DNA of 64,000 nt from Chryseobacterium sp. LJ668. Lineage in GTDB: Bacteria > Bacteroidota > Bacteroidia > Flavobacteriales > Weeksellaceae. The DNA lies in the NCBI RefSeq assembly GCF_019613955.1, contig NZ_CP080443.1, forward strand, positions 2,961,001 to 3,025,000. Direction: 5' to 3'. The position numbers were made by a program, and so were the translations under genes. The notes below the pieces were generated by a model. The model saw only the letters and a list, made by a program, of their open reading frames with translations, was not told the origin of the DNA and made no database searches. Within the stretch, counting starts at the first letter, position 1, and the number at the start of each line of letters is the position of its first letter. Shown here piece by piece: positions 7,664-14,355 of the stretch.

Positions 7664-8830
7664 ATGCCCATTTTTAACGATACAAAAGTCGCATTTGCCG
7701 ATAAAACAGATGCACAGTTGAGAAAAGCATACTGGATGTTTAAGATGATTGAACAGCCTGCTTTAACCAATATCGGAACTTCTCTGCTTAATTTTACCGT
7801 TCATAATAACTTCCCATTCGTCAACGGAATTGTAAAAAATACATTGTTTGAGCAATTCGTAGGGGGTGAAACGCGGGAAGAAAGTATGAAAGCGGTGAAA
7901 CAGCTTTTCAAAAGAGGAGTTGGAAGTATTTTTGACTATTCGATTGAAGGGAAAGAAGATGAGAAGACTTTTGATGCAGTGTGTCAGGAAATTAAAGATA
8001 TCATTAAATTTTCTGTAGGAAATTCTGCCATACCTTTTATTGTTTTTAAGCCTACCGCTTTCGGAAGAATTGATTTGTATGAAACTGTAGGTAAAAAGTT
8101 AGAGTTGACATCAAGCCAAACAGAAGAATGGGCGAGAGTGGTAAAAAGATTTGATGAAGTATGCAAACTTTGCTATGAGAACGACAAAAAAGTAATGATT
8201 GATGCAGAAGAATCTTGGATGCAGGATGCTGCAGATCAGCTTTGCGAAGAAATGATGGAAAAATACAATCAACAAAAGCCAATTGTCTGGAATACAATTC
8301 AAATGTATAGAACTCACCGTCTGGAATACATGGAAGCAAATCTTCACCGAGCAAGAGAAAAAAACTATTTCATCGGTTACAAAATCGTCCGTGGTGCTTA
8401 TATGGAAAAAGAAAGAGCAAGGGCTGCTGAAAAAGGCTATCCTGACCCAATACAACCCAATAAAGATGCTTCAGACACAAATTACAATGCAGGTATTGAT
8501 TTTGTAATGAATCATTTAGATAAAGTTTCAGCATTTTTCGGAACACATAACGAGGTTTCTTCTGAATTGGTAATGGATAAAATGAAGGCAAAAAATCTTG
8601 AAAATGGTCATCCAAACATCTATTTCGGGCAGCTGTACGGAATGAGCGATAACATCAGCTTCTACTTGTCAGATAAAGGCTATAACGTAGCTAAATATTT
8701 GCCGTACGGACCTGTAAAAGATGTTGTTCCGTATCTGACAAGAAGAGCAAGGGAAAATACATCTGTTGCCGGCCAAACCGGTAGAGAATTGGGTTTGATC
8801 AAAAAAGAGCTGGATCGAAGAAGGAAATAA
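7664..8830 (+). CDS. Proline dehydrogenase (FAD-dependent, monofunctional)
   Basis: 388 residues forming only the (beta/alpha)8 PRODH domain. There is no aldehyde dehydrogenase or DNA-binding part, unlike proteobacterial PutA. Typical motifs are IGYKIVRGAYMEKER for flavin and substrate binding and the C-terminal YGPVKDVVPYLTRRARENTS. The enzyme oxidises proline to pyrroline-5-carboxylate and passes electrons to quinone at the inner membrane. The dehydrogenase for the second step is not in this window. It is a single-gene transcript ending in a strong hairpin. Confidence 0.95.
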   Translation: MPIFNDTKVAFADKTDAQLRKAYWMFKMIEQPALTNIGTSLLNFTVHNNFPFVNGIVKNTLFEQFVGGETREESMKAVKQLFKRGVGSIFDYSIEGKEDEKTFDAVCQEIKDIIKFSVGNSAIPFIVFKPTAFGRIDLYETVGKKLELTSSQTEEWARVVKRFDEVCKLCYENDKKVMIDAEESWMQDAADQLCEEMMEKYNQQKPIVWNTIQMYRTHRLEYMEANLHRAREKNYFIGYKIVRGAYMEKERARAAEKGYPDPIQPNKDASDTNYNAGIDFVMNHLDKVSAFFGTHNEVSSELVMDKMKAKNLENGHPNIYFGQLYGMSDNISFYLSDKGYNVAKYLPYGPVKDVVPYLTRRARENTSVAGQTGRELGLIKKELDRRRK

Positions 8831-8848
8831 TTTTTAAAATATAAATTG

Positions 8849-8882
8849 AAGTCTGATCAGAAAAATGATCAGACTTTTATTT
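8849..8882 (+). terminator. Terminator after proline dehydrogenase
   Basis: The 11-bp perfect arms AAGTCTGATCA and TGATCAGACTT around a 6-nt loop are followed by TTATTTTT. It lies between convergent genes, so it may also stop the minus-strand regulator transcript, although the T-run on that side is weaker. Confidence 0.8.
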
Positions 8883-9419
8883 TTATGGCTCAAAACTTTC
8901 AAATTTTCCATTATCATAGAACAAAACTATTCGTTTAATCTTATTGGTTTGATTTTCAATAACTTGATTGATTATTTGTTCACTAGATTTTTCTAATGGC
9001 TGAGAATTGGATATTTTTTCTTCAGCTTTACTTTGATGTGAAATAGCAGATTCTCGCACGACCGTGATTTCTTCTATATTTTCTTCCTCGCTGCCAAAAT
9101 CTTCATCATCATTTATCATCGTGAATAAATCGGGAAGTGAAGTCGGTTTAGTTTTCTCTTCTAAATTTTCACTTTCAGGAATATCCCCGATTTCTGGTAA
9201 ATCAGATTTCAGCATTTCCCCATCGCCATTTACCAGCCAGTCCCATAAAATCTCCGGAAACCTGGATTTTATTTTAATGATAAATTCCAGTGAAGGTTTA
9301 TTTCGCCCGGAAGTAATATGTGAAATGGAAGAGCGCTGTACATCGATCTCATCTGCAAATTCAGATGAACTCAATTTTGAGTATTCTATAACCTTTGAAA
9401 TTCTTTCATTTAAACTCAT
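8883..9419 (-). CDS. HTH (XRE/Cro-CI type) transcriptional regulator
   Basis: 178 residues from the ATG at 9419. The frame continues 20 codons upstream, but a complete promoter lies there. Residues 1-65 form a Cro/CI-type helix-turn-helix domain (SSSEFADEIDVQRSSISHITSGRNKPS is the core) followed by LWDWLVNGDGEM. The middle is acidic and disordered. The end is a short conserved-looking block KRIVLFYDNGKFESFEP. No S24 peptidase domain is present. It is transcribed divergently from the M14 peptidase gene across 0.8 kb. Palindromes overlap its own promoter, suggesting autoregulation. Confidence 0.8.
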   Translation of the reverse strand: MSLNERISKVIEYSKLSSSEFADEIDVQRSSISHITSGRNKPSLEFIIKIKSRFPEILWDWLVNGDGEMLKSDLPEIGDIPESENLEEKTKPTSLPDLFTMINDDEDFGSEEENIEEITVVRESAISHQSKAEEKISNSQPLEKSSEQIINQVIENQTNKIKRIVLFYDNGKFESFEP

Positions 9420-9439
9420 AAAATAAGTTTTTAACCTTG

Positions 9440-9485
9440 TTACAAATGTAAAAATAATGTTTACAATTGCAAAATACAAATGTAA
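9440..9485. promoter_or_regulatory. Three operator-like palindromes over the regulator promoter
   Basis: TTACAAATGTAA (9440-9451), TTACAATTGCAA (9461-9472) and ATACAAATGTAA (9474-9485) share the plan TTACA-2 nt-TGTAA. Their centres are 21 and 13 bp apart. The first covers the -7 box and the second the -33 box of the regulator promoter, as expected for autorepression. Binding is inferred. AT-rich DNA and the -7 motif itself can produce similar strings. Confidence 0.45.
9443..9472 (-). promoter_or_regulatory. Promoter of the HTH regulator gene
   Basis: Read on the minus strand, TTG (9472-9470) is followed by a 19-bp spacer and TACATTTG (9450-9443), an ideal flavobacterial promoter. The start codon at 9419 is 23 bp further on. 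Confidence 0.7.
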
Positions 9486-10191
9486 ATAAAGTTCCTGAAT
9501 TCAAATATACAAAAGTAAATCACATAACAGTCTAATTATCATTTAATTATATAATTATTGTTGATAACATTCAAATTTCCACAATATTTAAATATAGGCA
9601 TATTCCAATATTTTATTTAAAGTAAACCTCGAGATAAGATTTTAATGTAAAATTTTAATTAAAATTTTCGTGAATTTTATTATTCATATTGATGGCATAA
9701 GCCTTCCAGCAGTATTTTGCACGAATAAATCATTATGGAGTGGGAGAGAGGCTATAAAGCTGATTTGTTGGTTATTACTAATACGTATGATAATATTTAA
9801 CTTAATAATTATCCAGAAAATCGTATTTTAAGTACTATAACAAGATTTTAAGATTTAAAGTCCTTCTTATTCTTTTTAAGATTCAAAAGATGAACAGATA
9901 GTTACAAAAAATAACCTGTTTACATCCGTGTAAAACAATTTTGTCCGAATGTATTCGATACCTTACACGTTTAGCAAAATAACACTCATTTTCAGATATT
10001 TACACTTATCCACACTTAAAGTATATCTATTGCAACTGTTGAATTGAAATTTATAAACTACTGATTTTAAATATTTTACATATAATGCGTTAAATTATTA
10101 TCAATCCACAATTTAACTAACAGACTTTTTGGCAATTCAGCTTGTTTAATGAAATTACAAATGTGAATTTTATGTTATCATTAAAAAACAT
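9486..10191. other. Long AT-rich divergent intergenic region
   Basis: About 700 bp without a convincing gene. It holds an inverted repeat TTTACA-TCCG-TGTAAA (9919-9934), a second one CGAAT-GT-ATTCG (9946-9957), a single perfect DnaA-box-like TTATCCACA (10006-10014) and a TTACAAATGTGA string (10155-10166) matching the regulator palindromes. A 21-codon frame at 9735-9800 (MEWERGYKADLL...) is open, but nothing else supports it. No tRNA-like or terminator-like fold was seen. Confidence 0.6.
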
Positions 10192-10199
10192 TATTTTTG
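10192..10199 (+). promoter_or_regulatory. -7 promoter element for the M14 peptidase gene
   Basis: TATTTTTG matches TAnnTTTG, 21 bp before ATG 10221. The -33 region has no TTG, and a TTACAAATGTGA palindrome-like site lies just upstream at 10155-10166. Confidence 0.5.
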
Positions 10200-10220
10200 A
10201 CTCTTGTAAATTAAGTTTTG

Positions 10221-11330
10221 ATGAGTTTTGAACATTTGTATATCCAAAATCCCGATTTCCAAAATCGCTATATTTTCCCAGAAAAATTATTTTCTTACCT
10301 ACAGACAAATCTCAGCGATCATATTATTGAGATAGGAAGATCTTATTTAGATAAACCTATTTATAAATTAACTGTAGGAAATGGAGATATAAAAGTTTTA
10401 GCATGGTCACAAATGCATGGTAATGAATCGAACGCTACTCTTGCAATGCTTGATCTTATAGCAACGCTGGATAACGCTCCTAAAATGAAGAACGAACTTT
10501 TCAGTCAGATAAGTTTAGATTTTATCTTTATGTTAAATCCTGATGGTTCGGAAAGATGGACAAGACTCACTGCCGCCGAAATTGATTTGAATAGAGATTT
10601 CCATAATGAAGCTAGTGTAGAAATTAAGTTTCTTAAAAAAATAGCTTCTGAGAAAAAATATGATTACGCTTTGAATCTTCATGAGCAGCGCACCATTTTC
10701 ACCACAGACGGAATACATCCTGCGACACTCTCCTTTTTAGCGCCATCGGAAAACGAAGAAAGAACGATTACTGAAAATAGAAAAAAATGCATGGCAGTAA
10801 TTGCCCAAACTTATAAAAATTTAAAAAAACTGATTCCTAATCAGATCGGAAGATATACAGATGAGTTCTATCCCACTTCTACAGGTGATAATTTCATCAA
10901 AGCGGGAATGGCGACAATCTTATTTGAAGGTGGACATTTCATCGGTGATTATACAAGAAAAGGAACAAGAAAATATTATACAATTGCTTTATATTACGCG
11001 TTAAAAGCAATCAGCGAATTAAAATCTGATACAACGGACTGGGAAAAATATCTAGAAATTCCGGAAAATCAGGAAACGCATTATGATATTGTGTACAGAA
11101 ATGTAAAGTTGAATACGGATCATGAATGCATTTTGGATATCGCCGTACAATACAGAGAAGTTATAGAGGAAGGAAAAGATGAAATATCTTTTATTCCTTT
11201 TGTAATGGAAGTCGGGGATGTAAATAAAAGAAAAGGTTGGTTCGAAATTGACTGTACAGGTAAAAGATTTGTAAGTGACACAAAATATCCGAAACTGGAT
11301 GCTGAAGTCAGTTTTAAAATAGAAGAATAA
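10221..11330 (+). CDS. M14-family zinc carboxypeptidase-like protein
   Basis: 369 residues from ATG 10221, with a TTG one codon earlier. The M14 active-site plan is complete. H66-x-x-E69 in MHGNES and H153 in LNLHEQR would bind zinc. NPDG and LNRDF (N124-R125) would bind the substrate carboxylate, and E236 in LFEGGHF is the likely general base. There is no signal peptide, so it is probably cytoplasmic, acting on peptides or amide-type small molecules. About 115 residues at the end form an added beta-rich part. It is divergent from the HTH regulator. Substrate unknown. Confidence 0.85.
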   Translation: MSFEHLYIQNPDFQNRYIFPEKLFSYLQTNLSDHIIEIGRSYLDKPIYKLTVGNGDIKVLAWSQMHGNESNATLAMLDLIATLDNAPKMKNELFSQISLDFIFMLNPDGSERWTRLTAAEIDLNRDFHNEASVEIKFLKKIASEKKYDYALNLHEQRTIFTTDGIHPATLSFLAPSENEERTITENRKKCMAVIAQTYKNLKKLIPNQIGRYTDEFYPTSTGDNFIKAGMATILFEGGHFIGDYTRKGTRKYYTIALYYALKAISELKSDTTDWEKYLEIPENQETHYDIVYRNVKLNTDHECILDIAVQYREVIEEGKDEISFIPFVMEVGDVNKRKGWFEIDCTGKRFVSDTKYPKLDAEVSFKIEE

Positions 11331-11368
11331 AAAAAAGCGGAACAATTTTGCTCCGCTTTTTTTTAATT
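11331..11368. terminator. Bidirectional terminator between convergent genes
   Basis: AAAAAAGCGGA pairs with TCCGCTTTTTT around a 10-nt loop, with T-runs on both strands. It serves the M14 gene (plus, ends 11330) and the DUF4920 gene (minus, ends 11378). Confidence 0.85.
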
Positions 11369-11377
11369 TTATTGAGA

Positions 11378-11884
11378 TTAATTAACGACTTTAATTCCGT
11401 TGGCTACAAATCTGATCTCCTCTTTTGGTTTAGTGATTGCATCGATTTCAGCCTGAGGTTTTTTAGCATCTTCTGCGTAATGCTTTTGTTCGTCAATAGA
11501 AGTTACCTTTCTTTCGGCGTTTCCTTCCAGAACTACATTTTTACCCTTCAGAGCAGTCGGTACGAAAAAGCCATAATCTTTCATTTTTACGAAAAACTGG
11601 GTATCATCTTCTGTCTGGATTGTCAACCAGCAGCCTTTCTTATCACAAACGTCAGTTACTTTACCTTTTATAGTAACGTTTTCTACTTTTGTGTTGTCTT
11701 TTTTCAACTTTTTAGCCAATTTTTCAACGGTTATTGCTTTAGATTCTGTAGAAGTAATTACAGAGCCATAGGTATCACCTACGATTGCATTTCCTGCAGG
11801 AGGGCCAGATTTTTTCTGTTCTTGAGAAAATACTAAAGTTGAAGCGCTTACTGCAACTAAAAATAATATGGATTTAAATTTCAT
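11378..11884 (-). CDS. DUF4920-domain secreted protein
   Basis: 168 residues from the ATG at 11884, chosen because it gives a clean signal peptide (MKFKSILFLVAVSASTLVFSQ). The frame is open far upstream, but that part overlaps the divergent permease gene. The mature protein has the DUF4920 pattern: an OB-fold-like core with TIKGKVTDVCDKKGCWLTIQ, in which two Cys are spaced CDKKGC, then FFVKMKDYGFFVP and a helical tail. The paired Cys could bind a metal or form a disulfide. Function is unknown. It is periplasmic by inference and has its own -7 box at 11900-11907. Confidence 0.85.
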   Translation of the reverse strand: MKFKSILFLVAVSASTLVFSQEQKKSGPPAGNAIVGDTYGSVITSTESKAITVEKLAKKLKKDNTKVENVTIKGKVTDVCDKKGCWLTIQTEDDTQFFVKMKDYGFFVPTALKGKNVVLEGNAERKVTSIDEQKHYAEDAKKPQAEIDAITKPKEEIRFVANGIKVVN

Positions 11885-11899
11885 TATTGATATTTTTCC

Positions 11900-11907
11900 C
11901 AAAATTA
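11900..11907 (-). promoter_or_regulatory. -7 promoter element for the DUF4920 gene
   Basis: On the minus strand TAATTTTG matches TAnnTTTG, 15 bp before the ATG at 11884. This supports the downstream start over the longer open frame. Confidence 0.5.
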
Positions 11908-12001
11908 ATAATAAAAATTGAATTGAGTATAAATAAAAGCCGATTACGATATGTTGAATACTAATTTCAAAACAAAAATTAAAAACAATTGCATATTTAT
12001 C

Positions 12002-12009
12002 TATATTTG
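12002..12009 (+). promoter_or_regulatory. -7 promoter element for the permease gene
   Basis: TATATTTG, 17 bp before ATG 12027, matches TAnnTTTG. The nearest TTG upstream is at a wrong distance, so only the -7 part is supported. Confidence 0.45.
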
Positions 12010-12026
12010 AGGGGAATAATTTGGAT

Positions 12027-13442
12027 ATGCAAAAAAAACTAAAACTTTGGGATGCTACCATGCTCGTGATGGGCTCTATGATCGGTAGCGGAATCTTTAT
12101 TGTAAGCGCAGATATGATGCGGAATTTAGGATCAGGATACTGGATGATTGTTGTCTGGATCATCACCGGAATCATGACCGTAGCTGCAGCAATCAGTTAC
12201 GGTGAACTGTCTGCATTGTTTCCTAAAGCAGGCGGACAATATACCTATCTTACAGAAATTTTTGGAAAAAGAATGGGTTTTCTATATGGTTGGGGCCTGT
12301 TTACTGTAATTCAGACCGGTACCATTGCTGCAGTAGCAATGGCGTTCGGAAAGTTTACGGCATATCTTGTTCCTTCTCTAAATGATGCGGCTCCGATCTT
12401 TCAGAGCGGCGAATTTCAAATTACATGGATTCAGGTTCTCGCCATAGCCATTATTCTACTGCTTACTTACATTAATACAAGAGGAGTCGAAAGCGGAAAA
12501 CTACTTCAGAATGTATTCACAGGCTCAAAAATATTAGCTTTATTAGGGTTAATCGCTGCAGGATTTATTTTCGTAGATTTTTCACATCTTGCAGAAAATT
12601 TCAGTTTTGGAACTGATGCTTTTAATAATACATATAAAGACTCACAAGGCAACTTCCTGAAAAACGGTTGGGAATCTATCGATGGAATGACTTTAATGGG
12701 TGGAATTGCCGCTGCAATGGTTGGTTCGGTATTTAGCTCTGTTGCTTGGGAAAATGTAACCTTTGTTTCGGGTGAAATAGAAAATCCAAAGAAAAATGTT
12801 GTGAAAGCAATGATATTAGGGACTTCTGCAGTAATGCTTTTATATATTGCGGTGAATTTTGTTTATTTAAATGCCATCGATCGTGATTCCATCGCATTTG
12901 CGGCCAATGACAGAGTAGCGGTTGCAGCTTCACAGAATATTTTCGGAAGTGCGGGAACCGTAATTATTGCAGTTCTTGTCCTGGTTTCTACCTTCGGATG
13001 CAATAACGGATTGATTTTAGCAGGTTCAAGAGTTTTTCAGACCATGGCAAAAGACGGTTTATTCTTCAAATCTGCTGTCAAAAACAATAAAAATGATGTT
13101 CCTTCAAACGCCTTATGGATGCAGGGAATCTGGGCTTCCGTTTTATGCCTTAGTGGGCAGTACGGAAATCTTTTAGATATGATTTCGTTCGTCATCGTTC
13201 TCTTTTATATGATTACCGTTTTTGGAGTGATTTACTTAAGATTTAAGCAGCCCAATCTCGAAAGACCCTACAAAACATGGTTATATCCGATAACACCTAT
13301 CATTTATTTGGTGATTGGAACTGTTTTCTGCGTTCTTCTTCTGATCTATAAGCAGCAATATACCTGGCCTGGATTTTTGATTGTCTTACTCGGACTTCCC
13401 GTTTATTATTTGATTAATCGGAATAAAAGTACGGAGTCTTAA
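12027..13442 (+). CDS. APC-family amino-acid permease
   Basis: 471 residues from ATG 12027, with a TTG two codons earlier. About twelve transmembrane helices are visible. The N-terminus carries the APC signature ATMLVMGSMIGSGIFIVSAD, where the unwound Gly-Ser-Gly stretch in helix 1 binds the substrate amino group. A second signature is YGELSALFPKAGGQY in helix 2-3. The protein would import or exchange amino acids with protons or another amino acid at the inner membrane. Substrate cannot be predicted. It is transcribed alone, and a REP-like palindromic element follows the stop. Confidence 0.9.
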   Translation: MQKKLKLWDATMLVMGSMIGSGIFIVSADMMRNLGSGYWMIVVWIITGIMTVAAAISYGELSALFPKAGGQYTYLTEIFGKRMGFLYGWGLFTVIQTGTIAAVAMAFGKFTAYLVPSLNDAAPIFQSGEFQITWIQVLAIAIILLLTYINTRGVESGKLLQNVFTGSKILALLGLIAAGFIFVDFSHLAENFSFGTDAFNNTYKDSQGNFLKNGWESIDGMTLMGGIAAAMVGSVFSSVAWENVTFVSGEIENPKKNVVKAMILGTSAVMLLYIAVNFVYLNAIDRDSIAFAANDRVAVAASQNIFGSAGTVIIAVLVLVSTFGCNNGLILAGSRVFQTMAKDGLFFKSAVKNNKNDVPSNALWMQGIWASVLCLSGQYGNLLDMISFVIVLFYMITVFGVIYLRFKQPNLERPYKTWLYPITPIIYLVIGTVFCVLLLIYKQQYTWPGFLIVLLGLPVYYLINRNKSTES

Positions 13443-13448
13443 TTTTTC

Positions 13449-13560
13449 AGGAGCTTAGTCCCGCTTTCACTACTCGCTTTTTCCAGATTTCGGCGGCGGC
13501 AAAGCCGCCGCCGAAATCTGGAAAAGAGCTCAAACACGCCGTTCAATCGGGGCTAAAATT
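13449..13560. repeat. REP-like palindromic element with 22-bp perfect stem
   Basis: Perfect 22-bp arms (13479-13500 and 13504-13525, core CGGCGGCGGC/GCCGCCGCCG) enclose a 3-nt AAA loop. This is unusually GC-rich for its surroundings. Outside them TTAGTCCCG (13455-13463) pairs with CGGGGCTAA (13548-13556) with one T-G wobble. The flanks GGAGC..TCCCGC and ATCGGGGCTA resemble a repeat I recall from Chryseobacterium and Flavobacterium intergenic regions, whose stem varies in sequence. It may also stop permease transcription. The copy number in this genome cannot be seen here. Confidence 0.7.
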
Positions 13561-13580
13561 TTCGTTATTTAATCGAATAT

Positions 13581-13605
13581 AGTCATTGCGAGGAGCGTAG
13601 TGACG
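13581..13605 (+). repeat. Fragment of a GTCATTGCGAGGAG-type intergenic repeat
   Basis: The string GTCATTGCGAGGAGCGTAGT, followed by GACGA, is the head of an interspersed repeat seen in many bacterial genomes. Here it is cut short and runs into AT-rich DNA. It lies 21 bp after the REP-like element. The rest of the gap to 13896 shows no gene or strong hairpin. Confidence 0.4.
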
Positions 13606-13896
13606 AATTTAATCTTTAAATAAAATAGAAATCATTTTAAATAGAATATCATTTCGTCAAACTAAACGATTTTAAGTAACGAAAACTTTATAATCTTTTG
13701 TAAGTGGAACGGTTTTGTGTAACTTAAAAGAGGTTAGTTGTCAACAATCTTTGTGGAAATTTGCATTTAAATTAATTTTAGCTAAGAAGTTGAACAAACG
13801 ATTATATTTCACAGATTTTCACACATTATTTCCCGAAAATGATTAATTTGGTATTTCATTTTCATATGACACCAAATTTAAGATAGAATAAGATAT

Positions 13897-14337
13897 ATGG
13901 ACACACCCAATTACAGAATGCCATTCGTTCCAGCTACACTGATGTCTGAAGGAGGAAGTATAGACACCTGCGATATGGGAGAAAGCATAGCTCACAATAT
14001 CATGCTCCTCATTACTACAAAAAAAGGTGAAAACAGGTATGACGAAAGTTACGGAAATGAAGTCTGGAACCTGGAATTTGACAATGGAGTAACACCTGCA
14101 GTATGGGAAAATGTTTTTATTAAAAGCCTCAAAAAACAGATTCATGATTTTGAGCCCCGGATTATCCAGCCACAGATAGATGCTCACATAGAAGTTGTGG
14201 AACACAGCTACGATACCAAAGAACATACGGAAATCAAGAAAAAAGTAAGAATCGCCATCAATGCAAAAATGGAAGCCACGGGAGAACGTTTTAGTTTCTC
14301 TACTGAAATATTTTTAAGCCCGATGTCAATTGATTAA
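13897..14337 (+). CDS. tssE: Type VI secretion baseplate protein TssE (gp25-like)
   Basis: 146 residues matching the GPW/gp25 family. The core ITTKKGENRYDESYGNEVW corresponds to the conserved gp25 turn (G-E-R-x-x-x-P/S-x-F/Y-G). TssE is a wedge component of the T6SS baseplate, on which the TssB/TssC sheath is assembled, and acts in the cytoplasm next to the inner membrane. It precedes tssF by 18 bp. Sheath, Hcp, TssG, TssK and ATPase genes are not in the window, so the pair is separated from the rest of any system, which here would be subtype iii. Confidence 0.8.
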   Translation: MDTPNYRMPFVPATLMSEGGSIDTCDMGESIAHNIMLLITTKKGENRYDESYGNEVWNLEFDNGVTPAVWENVFIKSLKKQIHDFEPRIIQPQIDAHIEVVEHSYDTKEHTEIKKKVRIAINAKMEATGERFSFSTEIFLSPMSID

Positions 14338-14355
14338 CCACCATCTTATCACAAA

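Noticed and set aside
9486..10191. Replication origin, because of a perfect TTATCCACA box (10006-10014) and a TGTTGATAA-like box (9559-9567)
   Set aside because: Only one perfect DnaA-box-like site, no cluster, no dnaA or dnaN gene nearby, and no change of predominant gene strand across the region.
11885..12175. Long N-terminal extension of the DUF4920 gene
   Set aside because: It overlaps the divergent permease start. The ATG at 11884 gives a proper signal peptide and has a -7 box upstream.
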